Assembly (NCBI GenBank): GCA_037893225.1
Contig: JAZGUH010000256.1
Span: 310,001-374,000 of the forward strand
Source of the DNA: Hippasteria phrygiana
Lineage: Eukaryota > Echinodermata > Asteroidea > Valvatida > Goniasteridae
DNA: 64,000 nucleotides
Direction: 5' to 3'
The notes beneath the pieces were generated by a model, which searched no databases, was not told the origin of the DNA, and was given only the letters and a program-made list of their open reading frames with translations. Shown piece by piece: positions 48,000-58,638 of the stretch. The translations under genes were made by a program, and so were the position numbers. Positions within the stretch are counted from its first letter, which is position 1. Each line of letters starts with the position of its first letter.

Positions 48000-48470
48000 A
48001 AACACACCCAGTCATGTAAACGGGTGCAATCGTGGACCTCCCATTGTTCCTCTTTTGTTTATACTCTAACTTTTTCGGAAGGCCTCCCATTGGTTTTGTA
48101 CACGATTTTCAATCGTGGACGTTAGGTCAAACGTGGACCCCTTTGTCTACGCTCGAATTCTTTTGTCCTAGGTCCACGATTGCCGGCATATACAAACTCA
48201 CCCATCGCCGTGTTTACTACTGAGGACTTGGGTTATTTCCTTCCATTGTTCCCTTTGTTTTTCTCAACAAGCCCATAAGGTTTGTACATGACTTCTACCG
48301 AGGACTTGGGCTCAGGTCCTCAGTTGTATTGTTATCACTAATCCCCATTGTCCCAAGTCCTCGGTCTTAACGGATAAAATAACCTGTACAAGATGTTTAA
48401 TTACGTTCCATACCTAGCGTGGACGACTGTGTAAACACCTTCAATCGGGGACCTTCTGTTGTCCTATACT
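48000..48470. repeat. GTGGACC / GAGGACTT repeat cluster
   Basis: First part (48025-48180) contains tcgtggacc four times in either orientation. The next part (48220-48375) contains ccgaggactt and its inverse. At 48446 comes caatcggggacctt. The surrounding text (ctttttcggaaggcctccca, ttggttttgtacacgatttt) is shared with 54450-54790. Confidence 0.7.
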
Positions 48471-49060
48471 TAAACTGATTTTTTTTTGCAAACGAAGGTG
48501 AAAAATCTTATTAGGGCCTATATCTCCTTTCGTATTCAAATATTGAAACTGTTCATGGGAAACCATGACTTCATCATGGCGGGGAAAGATGAATATAAAG
48601 CTAATTTAAAATCACAATATCCATTTTGTAGTGTTATCGTACCATTTCTATACACTCTCCCCATAGTAATATGTAAATTACTTCTATTCAGACTGGTTCC
48701 CACTTCATTCATTTCTGTAAATTTGTACTTATTTCTGGCAACTTAGCTCAATTCCAGTAAATAGAAATTGTAGTTAGTGTATGTACGTTTTTAATACGTT
48801 TTATGTTCTGGGAAAGTTCTTAGAACGTCACAAATTGTTCACAAAAGTTTTTTAGAAACGTCCACAAAACATAAGAGGTACCGTACGTTCCTACAACGTT
48901 AACGGTTTGCTGGGATCGCCCTAATCCCCATGTCCATTTTGAATAGAAAATCACATTCCAGGGGTTCACAATAGAGGGCCATCAGGAAAATAATTAAAAT
49001 TCGTAATGTTAAGAGTATATTCCACAGCCAACGGCGGCGATTTCTCGTCAAGGTTGGGAT

Positions 49061-49079
49061 GGGGGGGGGGGGGGGGGGG
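49061..49079. repeat. Poly(G) tract
   Basis: Nineteen G, immediately before the TIR element at 49111. Confidence 0.95.
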
Positions 49080-49110
49080 CGACGGAGGAAAAAGCACACA
49101 ACCAACAATT

Positions 49111-49902
49111 CGTCAACGTTTTCACGAACTGACACTCACGCGCACCTAAATGTCAGTTCGTGAAACCGCGTACGGAGTAAATTTCGGTTTTACGAACTGA
49201 CACCCAGGTGTGCGCGTGCGCACATCGGGCACTGACTCGCTAAAGAAGAATTTTCGTTTTCACGAATTGACACGCAAGCATGTAGCGGAAATACCATTCC
49301 AAGAAACGCTTTAAAAGCTTTGACACGAATCTACTCCATCTGTATAGGGTTACAGAAACATTGAACTGAAAACCTCTAAACTCGTGAAATTAAGAATGGT
49401 TTCAGTTCGTTAAAATGAAAATGTGTTTAGCGCGCGCTCCCCTACTTGGGTGTCAGTTCGTACACGCTAAAAACTGAAGTGTTGTATCCAACACTTACAT
49501 GTGTGCGGTCAGTGACCACACTTTGAAAGTGTGGAATCCAGCATTTTAAATGTTGAATCCAGCATTTGAAATATTAAATTTAGATATTAAACTGTTAATT
49601 CAACGTTTAAAATGTTGATTCAACAATTTCAACAAAAAGTTTGGGGAAATGTTGAATTAACACTTAAATTGTTGAATCAGCATTTTAAACATTGAATTCA
49701 CATTTAAAAATGCTGGATTTAACATTTAAAATGCTGGATTCCACACTTTCAAAGTGTGGTCACTGACCGCACACATGTAAGTGTTGGATTAAACACTTCA
49801 GTTTTTAAAGTGTAAAAACGAAAATTACTCGGTTCTGTAAAATACGCGCGCGTGCGGACACTAACGCGCTACAGAGAGTGTCAGTTCGTGGTGTTGGTGA
49901 CG
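49111..49902. mobile_element. CGTCA-TIR element copy A with 4-bp TSD and nested MITE
   Basis: Left end CGTCAACGTTTTCACGAACT, right end agttcgtggtgttggtgacg, imperfect inverted repeats. AATT lies directly at both sides (49107-49110, 49903-49906). A ~16-bp motif, cacgaactgacac or its inverse, recurs about seven times internally. Copy B is at 61863-62304. Copy A is longer because a palindromic MITE sits inside at 49463-49812. No ORF; superfamily unassigned, the 4-bp duplication being compatible with Chapaev- or Sola-like groups. Confidence 0.8.
49463..49812. mobile_element. 350-bp palindromic MITE with TA target
   Basis: Almost the whole element is one long inverted repeat. It begins CACGCTAAAAACTGAAGTGT and ends acacttcagtttttaaagtg, with TA on both sides. 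Copy B at 62214 shows the unoccupied site (cagttcgtcaaaatgaaaat), proving insertion. TA duplication fits Tc1/mariner-related MITEs. Confidence 0.85.
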
Positions 49903-50862
49903 AATTGTTAAGCGTTTTGTACTAGGTGTCTCTTGCAATCCTAGAAATTTTTTTAAAGTGTGTGCTGATCTTTGTGTAATCTGGTGCATTCTGCATGGTA
50001 CATGCAAAAGCCAATGACCCATAAAATGTATGACCTGGGGAAAGTAATGGGGGACACTGCCATAGCCGTCCCCTCCCCCAAAATAATGGGGGGACATGTC
50101 GCCTCCGCCCCCTCCCCCGGGATCGCAGCCCATGGCCACAGGTCTGCCTTAAAAATTAGTTCTGCAAATAAAATGCCACTGCTTCACGTCTCGTTGAATT
50201 CCTGTATACCTAGATTATGGCCTATACACCCTTTCATCACTCGCACCCGATCAATGACTATATACCCAACGCTTTTTCGCCTAAAGTTGTCTTCTCTTCA
50301 TCCATGTTGGTGCTGTATAGTCTCCATTCACATTTCTCTCAAGTGGCAGAATATTTATTTCGTTATCTTTATACCCATTCTCCCCCCTTTCCAAAGCATT
50401 TTGACAATTCGAAATAAGCACATGTTAACGTGCAGAAAATCACTGTTAAAACAACATATTTTTTCCCCCGCTATTTTCTCTTGTCTCGTATGACGGATTG
50501 AGCTATAAACTTTCACGTTTACAAAGTGCACTGACGAAAGCTGGATACGGTCTTTTCCCAAATTACCGAAACTCCATTTCAATGTTCACTTTAACTTCCA
50601 TTTATAATCCTCTCTGTGTTCCTTCAATGCAGACACATACTACATGTATATACACATTCGACAGGCTTCTCACTTCAAGCACGCTCTCGTTTCATATTTT
50701 CCATTTTGTGTCAGCTTCGTTCTTTCAAGCTGCTATCTCCGTGCTCTGACTGAAAATTTCAGTTGAATGGATTTCCTCTCTAATGCTTACGAAATAAATT
50801 GTTGAACGAAAGGGCACTTATTAAACTGTGCAATATATTTCCTAAAATACATTTAGGCCTAC

Positions 50863-51302
50863 ACAGGGTGGTTAAAAAAAAGTTAACCTGAGTTTAACAT
50901 GATTGTTCACCCACCTCCTACAATTCCAGAGAATTTGTTTACCATGGTGTTGATGAGTAGGGTGTTTAGAAATAATCCTGAAAACAAATGCTATAGGTCT
51001 AGCTTAATTGGATCTCAAGATATGGCCCATTACAGATGGCATATACAAAATTGGCTTGTCCACGGGAGCTTCTTACCTTTAGTTTCTGTCTTCAACATGC
51101 TTCATCACAATGAAGATCCCATGGACAAGCCAGTTTTGTACATGCCATCTGTAATGGGACATATCTTGAGATCCAATTAAGCTAGACCTAGCATTTGTTC
51201 AAGATTATTTGTAAACACCTATGTCAACACAAATTCTCTGGAATTGTAGGAGGTGTGTGAACAATCACCTTAAACATTGGTTAACTTTTTTAACCACCCT
51301 GT
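50863..51302. mobile_element. 440-bp foldback MITE
   Basis: Long inverted repeat with ends ACAGGGTGGTTAAAAAAA and ttttttaaccaccctgt. Arms pair through cacctcctacaattccagag, agctagacct and gatctcaagatatg, leaving a short centre. TA at both sides is compatible with a Tc1/mariner-type target. Confidence 0.85.
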
Positions 51303-51304
51303 AT

Positions 51305-52154
51305 ATCTAATGGTATAACAAATAAGCTTTCCAATTTGAACATTTATTTTTCATGGGGATACTTCCCAAAAGCACAGACATCGCAACATTAAACACTAAA
51401 ATTTAACTGATGAATTCTTCAATAACTTAAGCGTTGCTTTCATCAATCTCATTTTTGTTTTGTGGTAGGCTATACAAAGTAACAAATAGCTGTCTACACC
51501 GACTTCCCCAATCAGGATGTTGGCAAATTACACGTATACTTCTGAATATTTTCTGAATGCGAATTACATTTGGGTTTAGAAATAAAAAAAAAACATCACC
51601 CCTGTGCAGTCTGTGCCCGAACATAGTTTGACAATGAAAAAAAATCATCGAAAGACGTCTTCCATATTCTCAATGTTTCAATCAAGACATAGGCCTAAAG
51701 AAAATAATGTACAGCTTGTAAGGAAATTAGCACTAGGGAATTCACCTGTCAAGTCAAGCAATAGCCTCGTGTTGTTAACTGCCTTTTTACATCGTCAACA
51801 AACTAAGTTTGGTAAATTAATTTCATTGAAGATAATAGCAACACATTAATATTTAAGTAACATTTAGTTTATTGAGTATAGTTTGAAATTTTACATAGAT
51901 GAAATTATATTAACAGAAAAACAATGTACTTTTACCGAAATTAAGAATCCATTTTCCCCATGCGCAAGATTAATGACCGCCAGTAAGTGTAAAACCTTTC
52001 AAAAACTGTTCAAACCATTAAAAATCATATAACAAGCAATCCCTAAAAATCTCTAAATTTTGTTTTCGTGTCCATTTTTTCGCGAAACAAAACAACAATA
52101 ATATAGGCCTAACAAAAACAAATAAGCTTTTGCCCGTTTGGACAAGCTTATAAT
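51305..52154. other. AT-rich spacer downstream of the GPCR
   Basis: No recognised gene. AATAAA on the minus strand at 52155-52160 could serve the GPCR transcript. Confidence 0.4.
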
Positions 52155-52293
52155 TTTATTTATTTTGTTTGCATGTGTAAACATTAACATATTTCTTGAA
52201 GGCCGCATTTGTATATTGACAAACGCACGACAAAACAAAAGCTCACCTAATAAGGGATTAAAGTACATACGTCCAACGCCCAAAAGTCTTGCG

Positions 52294-53532
52294 TCAGAAC
52301 GTGCTTTCAATGTTTTCCCTTCTACCAATTGTCAATGATGACGGATTAACAGTTAAGTGCTCCAAGTTGACACCCACTCGTCTTTCTGGTACCGATCCAC
52401 CACCCTTCACGCAAAGCTTGACACCAACCTCTTGACAGAATCTACTCAAGGTTTTCTTGACTCCCCGGCGAAACTCCTTGTAGCGATAGGCGTATATGAC
52501 AGGGTTGGCGGCAGAATTACCAAAGGCTAGGGTGTTGAGCGCGGCCTCGACCAGGGGAAAGCGGATCGGATCGGAATCGGTCGGTCGGCGTGAATTGTGG
52601 TAATGCATGATGAAGTTAAAGATGTAGGCCGGCAACCAGCAGAGCACGAAGATACCAACAACGGTGAACACCGTGGTAATAGCCTTCCTGTCTCCCCTGG
52701 AGATGCGCTTAATTTTTTTGCAATGGACGACATTGCCCATTCGAGGATGGGACGGGGAGGTGCCACAATGGTTTAGCGGCGCAGTTGAAAGGGCCGCAAT
52801 GCGCCGAACGTGCCGCCGAGCCGCCAGCGTAATCTGTGCGTACAAGACCAGCATGGTGAAGAGTGGCAAGCAAAACGACAAAAGAAACGTGACCAGGACA
52901 AAGCTGAAAGGCATGACCTGGTCAATGTAGCAAAACTCGAGCTTTCTGACCGGCTTTCTCCAACCAAAATAAGGGCTTAACCCCACAGCGATAGCCAGAC
53001 ACCATGTGGCTACAACCATAAGGGTAGTCCTACGTGGAGTCATCAGGCTGTCGTACAGCAGAGGGTACATGACGGCTAGAAACCTATCAACGGTGATGCT
53101 AAGTACATGCAGCATGGATATGCTGCAAGACACAGTCAGGAAGGATGTCATCACCAAGCAGACGTAAAAGTCCGACTTGAGGCTTTCGACAAAGATACCA
53201 AGATAGAAGGCGGGAACTAGCCAGATGCCGACCAGGCAGTCCGCCACCGCCAAACTGGCGACGAACTCGTTGGTCACCCTCTGGAGAACCGCAGAGGAGT
53301 TGGCACTACGGACGGCGAAGACCACCAACAAATTCCCTGTGATGATGAAGAGGGACAAGGGAAGTAATATCCCGAAGACGTAGACGACGAAAAATGTCAG
53401 ATCAGGCGGCTCAATATCACTGGACAGGCTGCTGTTTGGAAGCAGCAGCATTTCAAATCCATCAGTGGTTGTAGGTGGTTTGGTGTAAACCATCGTATCA
53501 GTCCCTTCTAATTCTGGCATATCCGTATCCAT
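52294..53532 (-). CDS. Class A GPCR, adenosine-receptor-like, intronless
   Basis: 412 aa, seven hydrophobic segments (about 43-70, 84-110, 123-146, 168-188, 205-233, 284-308, 326-350). Class A hallmarks: GN (66-67) in TM1, LAVAD (94-98) in TM2, C125 and C201 for the extracellular disulphide, DRF (149-151) as the DRY box, CWLP (298-301) in TM6 and NPVIY (343-347) in TM7. Potential N-glycosylation at N33 in the extracellular N-terminus. The phrases MTPRRTTLMVV, GLSPYFGW and FGNSAANPVIYAYR resemble adenosine receptors, and N306 aligns with their ligand-binding Asn6.55. However the TM7 Thr-His pair before GNS is Ala-Phe here. It should signal through G proteins at the plasma membrane; the ligand is not certain. 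The start is the first ATG of an intact frame. Confidence 0.88.
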   Translation of the reverse strand: MDTDMPELEGTDTMVYTKPPTTTDGFEMLLLPNSSLSSDIEPPDLTFFVVYVFGILLPLSLFIITGNLLVVFAVRSANSSAVLQRVTNEFVASLAVADCLVGIWLVPAFYLGIFVESLKSDFYVCLVMTSFLTVSCSISMLHVLSITVDRFLAVMYPLLYDSLMTPRRTTLMVVATWCLAIAVGLSPYFGWRKPVRKLEFCYIDQVMPFSFVLVTFLLSFCLPLFTMLVLYAQITLAARRHVRRIAALSTAPLNHCGTSPSHPRMGNVVHCKKIKRISRGDRKAITTVFTVVGIFVLCWLPAYIFNFIMHYHNSRRPTDSDPIRFPLVEAALNTLAFGNSAANPVIYAYRYKEFRRGVKKTLSRFCQEVGVKLCVKGGGSVPERRVGVNLEHLTVNPSSLTIGRRENIESTF

Positions 53533-54440
53533 GTACCACTCAAGGCATTACTTATCAAGATTCCGCAATCAAGCCTGTAGAAAAGTCACTGTCTGCAGGA
53601 TACACTCTCTTTGACATTTGGTCAATACCCGCAGTTCAACACATCCCTGACGATGCTGAGATGTCTTGTCTATTTGTCCACAGCCGGTTTTTTCTCATGA
53701 AAAATCTGCATTATTATAGTTACAATTATCGATTTCGCGCGTTTTCATGTGAAGATGTGTCAGTAGTGAGCATTTTCTTCACAAACAAAATGGTGCTTCA
53801 AGATTTTGAGAAGGTAATCAACATAACAAGTGACTTCTCGACATCAAGCAACATCAGCAGCTTTTAAGACCCGGGCCGTACTTGCTCGTTGAAAATTACA
53901 CAACACGAGTCTTGTCAATGTATCCGACGGGTGAAGATGAGATACTAAATCGGACGTTAATCGGATGTTAAGATGAGCATACTACCGTTGTTTGCCGTCC
54001 GGCCGAGGCAACACGAACCGATACCAAATGTGGTATGAACGCGAATGCCTATTAAGTACGGTCACGAGCAGCCTGCACGAGATCGAGAACACGTGACTTT
54101 GTTGCCAAGTTATTTGTTGCTAATATTCATATAATTATGAGAAACGCACCACGGCAAAGATATGATCGTGCGCGCGCTCGGAAAGATTAAACGAGACTTT
54201 TCAAGCAGCTAAAATTGCCAGGTTCATTAGCCAAACAACATGCAATATGCATGGCTTGAGAAGATTGCAAATAATTACAAAATAACATTCAACAAACAAC
54301 TTCTGCAAAACGGTAATCCGATCGATGGGCCTGTACTATGAGCCACCCAGTGTTGTGATTTTTAAAGGAACGATTTGCCACATGTTAGAAAAACCTCACA
54401 AGCATTAGAGTCTACTCTGTTCCGGTCCCCCCCACGCACA
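53533..54440. other. Upstream region of the GPCR
   Basis: No other gene recognised. Several CpG-containing stretches occur between 53880 and 54190. A promoter for the GPCR is expected here but I cannot place it. Confidence 0.3.
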
Positions 54441-54800
54441 CACACAAGTGTGTAAACGGGTGCAATCGGGGACCTCATATTGTCCCTCTTTTGTTTGTAC
54501 TTTAACTTTTTCGGAAGGCCTCCCATTGGTTTTGTACACGATTTTTAAACGGGGACTTTTCTCAATCGGGGACTGTCCTATTGTTAAAGGTCCCCTATTG
54601 AATGCGAAAACAAACTCACACACACACAGACTGTGTAAATGCCTGCAATCGGGGACCTCCTATTGTTCATTTTCAATTTTTTGGTAAGGACCCTCATTGG
54701 TTTTGTACACGATTTTCAACCGGGGACCTTTCTTAACCAGGGACCCTATTGTCCTCTATATTGTTAAAGGTCCCCTATTGAAAGCAAAAACAAACCCATA
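54440..54800. repeat. GGGGACC repeat cluster
   Basis: Two successive units, each with three to four copies of cggggacc or its inverse ggtccccta, in the same surrounding text as 48000-48180. In this cluster the central base is consistently G, not T or A. Confidence 0.75.
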
Positions 54801-55608
54801 CACACCGGTTCACGTTCAAGAGGAGTGCACACTTGCTTCTCGGGGTAACGAAACACGCAGCTTACGAAATTCGTCTGAAGCAAGCATTATTACAATAAAA
54901 TTTGTCAGTCATTACAGTAAACATTGTCATATACTTTATTTCTACGTCACGGGCGTTTCTATAAATAAATGATCAAATGAGAATACCACTAAAATGTTGA
55001 TCGCGCGTACGAGCCTGGAAGAAAATGAAATGACCCAGGCCCAATAGAGGAATTTCACATTAGCCCCTTCTGCGCACTTCCGGGTTGAAAGCGAGAATGT
55101 CAGTGGCAAACAAAACAACGCTTTTCAGCACATTCATTCATGCATGAATTAATCATGCCATAAAAGGAAGCGCAGGCGCACGATCAGCATAAAGTTGTTT
55201 ACTGTGACATTGCGATCCTCGTTTTCAAACGCGGAATTGCGCAGATCGGCGCTAAACTCGTCGTTGTGGGATTCCTCTATATGTGTTCACTTTTTTCTCA
55301 ATCAGACGCATATTATATGGTACTAGTTTGACACCATCACAAACAAGACAAAATGGAGGAATCTCGAGACGAATGTTGTGACTGTTTTTCAGTCCGGCTT
55401 AAATTAACCTTTGGTATAGCTTCTGGTAACACAAAACAATCACGCCCTCATCAGAACCTTTTTTTTTCCAAAACAATCTTATTTGTAATAAAGGGAGGCA
55501 CACGCCAAAATGACGTCACATCAAAATACACACTCATCAGGACCACACAGCAGCAGTTTAGATTTACAAAAAATACGGAAATGCAGTACTGTAATGAACA
55601 ACACAAAC

Positions 55609-55820
55609 CTAACCCTTTGCGTTCGGATGACGTTTATAGAAAATGACTACCTGGCCGGATGACGTCTATACACGCATTCTCTGCATTTTCAATCCATTGT
55701 TGGATTATTGTGTATGTTACGCTTGGCTGCACAAGCCTCTTATGTCCGTTTCGCTTGGCTGCACAGCCGGCATGACACCCCGCGCCCCATTATTTAAACA
55801 CCCGTACTCAAGGGGTTTAA
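55609..55820. mobile_element. TTAA-type MITE, copy 3
   Basis: Left end taaccctttgcgttcgg (diverged), right end CCGTACTCAAGGGG followed by TTTAA. Shares ccattgttggattattgtgt and gcttggctgcacaagcc with copies 1 and 2. Confidence 0.7.
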
Positions 55821-57206
55821 AGAAATACACGAACCTGCTGCTTTGTGCACCCACCAAGTGTCGTTAGGAAAGCACTCAATATTGCTTAAACTGAACATCG
55901 TTACACATTAATTAGTCATACTGACGAATATTGTCACTTGGCCGAACCACGATAAACATGTTGACGCATCTTTATAGTCTGTTGCGCTGTTTCTTGCGCA
56001 TCCGGATTTTTTTTATTTCAAAGTGCATCAGTGGAACGGCATTATCAAATATGTACATGTAGTTAAACATTACAAAAGACACAAACCGTTACAGTTATTC
56101 ACGTGCCATATTGAAAAACCCATTTAAACACCGAGAATATTCGTTATTACAGAGGAGCTGTTGCTGAATGACAGCATTCAGAGATTGTATTTGTCTTATA
56201 TCAATCAATTTAATACCTTTATTGAGTTAATTAGTCTTGTGTGTGAAAATGAATTAAACCGTTGCAAACTGCTGACTGACTGAATGGACCTGAAATATAC
56301 AAATCAAAAAATTAGCTGGCCTGACGTTTCGAATTTAAGCAAGTTCTTTCTCAAAGGCAAATGTCTTGTGTGTGCTTAATCATTCCCTTGTGTCCTGAAG
56401 CACAATTCAGCACACACATCGCATGTTATGAGACCAAGTGGGTGAATTGAGCTCAGCTGCCGAAAGAAAGCGGCTGCTGGACGAAATACTGGGGTCCAAA
56501 GGCCACACAAACATATTTTCAAGAAAATTAATTCGAAAGAAACAAACAATGACTGTATTCATGAACAAAGAAAGAAAAGAAAAGCAGTGCTAAATTATCC
56601 CTATGTTGAACGTCTTATCCCATATTGTGCATCTCACAATGAAGTTTTACGAAATTCAACAAACTTATCAGTGGCAGAAGACGAATTTGTTATCTGAATA
56701 CCACGGTTCGGTGTAGACGAGATAAAATCGAACACTTCTTAGCGAAAATGTGTGGTCATGGTTTGAATTCGATTGAAGAACAATTGAAATTAAACACTGC
56801 CGCAAGTGCACTTAATCGAAACGTTTTAAAATAGCCGGGAAAACCTACATATTCAAGTCAATTAAAGAGGCTGTTGATTGCTGAAAGAAATCTGCATCAT
56901 TTTGCAGTTTAATGTAGATTAAGGTAAAACACGTTTACATTTAACCGTCGTTTTTCATAAATACTTTTCTATTGTTAGGTTACTGGTGGTTTTGCATGCA
57001 TGTCTTATTTGGGGCCAAATTTGAGGCTACATTGCCTGATATCGATTTTTAGCTAAGACTTTTCTTTTTACGGAAAAGTAGCCACATTTTGATCTTATAT
57101 CTTTAAAAAGGCAAAAATGAAAATCAACAGTTAAATATGAACGTGTTGTAAATAAAAAAAACCAGGCAATTATTATTGCCATGACATAATAAAAAAAATA
57201 AAAAAA
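55821..57206. other. AT-rich spacer, nothing recognised
   Basis: No domain or structured repeat noted in this stretch. Confidence 0.4.
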
Positions 57207-57420
57207 TTTGAGAGCTGTTTTTATTAAGACCCGTCTGGTCCGCTGCTGCATTTTGTCTAATAAAATTCGTCGCTGGGGACAGCAAACAAATTTGAAGTCA
57301 CAGGTGCTAGACATAAAAGGTGGCAGACATAAATGGGGAGTCAGTCTTATGAGGTCAGATTTGTTTGCTGACAGACTGCAGCAGCGGGCTAGACGGGGCT
57401 TAGTAAAAACAGCTCTCAAA
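57207..57420. mobile_element. 214-bp foldback MITE
   Basis: Arms of ~43 bases: TTTGAGAGCTGTTTTTATTA at the left and gtaaaaacagctctcaaa at the right, continuing through gacccgtct/agacggg and gctgctgca/tgcagcagc. Poly(A) and poly(T) flanks obscure a target duplication. Confidence 0.8.
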
Positions 57421-57589
57421 TGTTTTTTTCTTTTTTTTTTCATGGCAGAAATAATTGTCTGTTTAATATGTTAATCTGCATAATACTACAAAATGACGCA
57501 GATATCTTCAGCAATAATCATCTTTTTTAAAGGAATTACTTTGGTGGGAAACTTGTGCAATATAGGGAAAGAAAGATTGTATATTCTTC

Positions 57590-57700
57590 GGGGAGAAAGA
57601 AAATACAATGGAATCTTTCTTGTCCTCGGAAGTCGGTCTTTTGTTAAAATCGGTCCTCGGACGTAAAAATACGTGCTTAGTCTATGGGGTTGTGTATAAA
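57590..57700. repeat. CGAGGAC/GTCCTCG repeat, copy 4
   Basis: Nearly identical to 42270-42380 over gtcggtcttttgtt...gtgcttagtctatggggtt. Confidence 0.7.
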
Positions 57701-57789
57701 GGAAAACACAAAGCATTGTCCACACATCCTCAGTGTTTAACTGTGTTAGATGTTCTTGGCACAGTGTATATTCACTCAGTGTTCAGATA

Positions 57790-57905
57790 CATGTTGATTT
57801 TTGCCTCATTTTGGGGGATTTTGCTGACATAAATCTTGAAACAATGGTTTGTGCAACATGTTTAGACAGTTATCAAGCATGGTTGGTTATTTTCCAAGAT
57901 TTTGC
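57790..57905. repeat. Diverged copy of the 304-bp array half-unit
   Basis: Shares ctgacataaatcttgaaac and ggttggttattttcc with the 7640-10150 array, as a single dispersed copy. Confidence 0.5.
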
Positions 57906-58023
57906 ATTTCCGACCCTACCACCCTTATGGTTTTCCTGGGCCCAGACCTAAAATAGAGGATGATTCTTCAACAGATTCCTGAGAAATTATCCTTGCCTGG
58001 AATACACTCGCCACAAAGAACTG

Positions 58024-58290
58024 GGGCTAATTTCATGGGAGCCACTGAGCAGAAAAAAATTTGCTTAGCGCAAAAAGGATCGCTTACTTAACACACATCA
58101 GTCAAAATTTGATGTGATTCTTTTTGCCAAGAAAACAACAGCTGAATACTAGGCAGCATATTACATCACTTGAAAAGTTGGATAGTAATCCTCTTTAATA
58201 TAAGGAAGACTTTTCAGGTTTATCAAATTTGTGTGCCCCCAAGGGCCAATTTCACGGAACTAATGTCAGCACACAAAAATTGCTTAGCAT
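58024..58290. repeat. Fragments of the GGGCCAATTTCAT MITE family
   Basis: Two diverged ends (ggggctaatttcatgg at 58024 and agggccaatttcacgg at ~58250) related to the MITE at 29555-29794. Confidence 0.45.
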
Positions 58291-58427
58291 GAAAAGTCTT
58301 CCTTGGTAAAAGTTACTAATACCAATCACTCTTTTATGTGATATATATTGCTCCAAAGAATATATATATCTCTCCAAAGAATAATATATCGTATTATCTC
58401 CTAAACTAGGTGGTAGGCAGTACCCAG

Positions 58428-58433
58428 TTTATT
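58428..58433 (-). terminator. Poly(A) signal for the lysine-rich terminal exon
   Basis: AATAAA on the minus strand 75 bases after the stop codon at 58508. Confidence 0.4.
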
Positions 58434-58507
58434 GATACTAATAGGGTGAGATCATGAGCTCATCAGGGCACAGCAGAGTCTGATGTATGCTAAGGAGCAT
58501 GTTTCAT

Positions 58508-58638
58508 TCAAGTAACTGTACTACTCTTCTTGTGTTTGACCTTTCTCTTTCCGACTTGCTTCTTCCTCTTGGCTGGTCCTCTGGCTGCCTGCTTGGCCTC
58601 AATCTCGGCCTGGATGGCCATCCTCTCATTGGCCATCA
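58508..58638 (-). CDS. Terminal exon of an unrecognised gene, lysine-rich C-terminus
   Basis: A consensus acceptor (cgttgtgtcttgcag) precedes 131 bases encoding ..VMANERMAIQAEIEAKQA followed by ARGPAKRKKQVGKRKVKHKK and SSTVT, then TGA. A helical stretch and a strongly basic tail suggest a nucleic-acid-binding or nucleolar protein, but I cannot name it. A 25-base microexon at 59059-59035 (IWRQYTLA, phase 1, followed by GTATAC) would join in frame; this is tentative. No earlier exons were found in the remaining window. A poly(A) signal lies shortly downstream. Confidence 0.55.

Noticed and set aside
55353..55430. Possible first exon MEESRDECC... before gtaac
   Set aside because: Good start context, but only a weak donor and no recognisable continuation.
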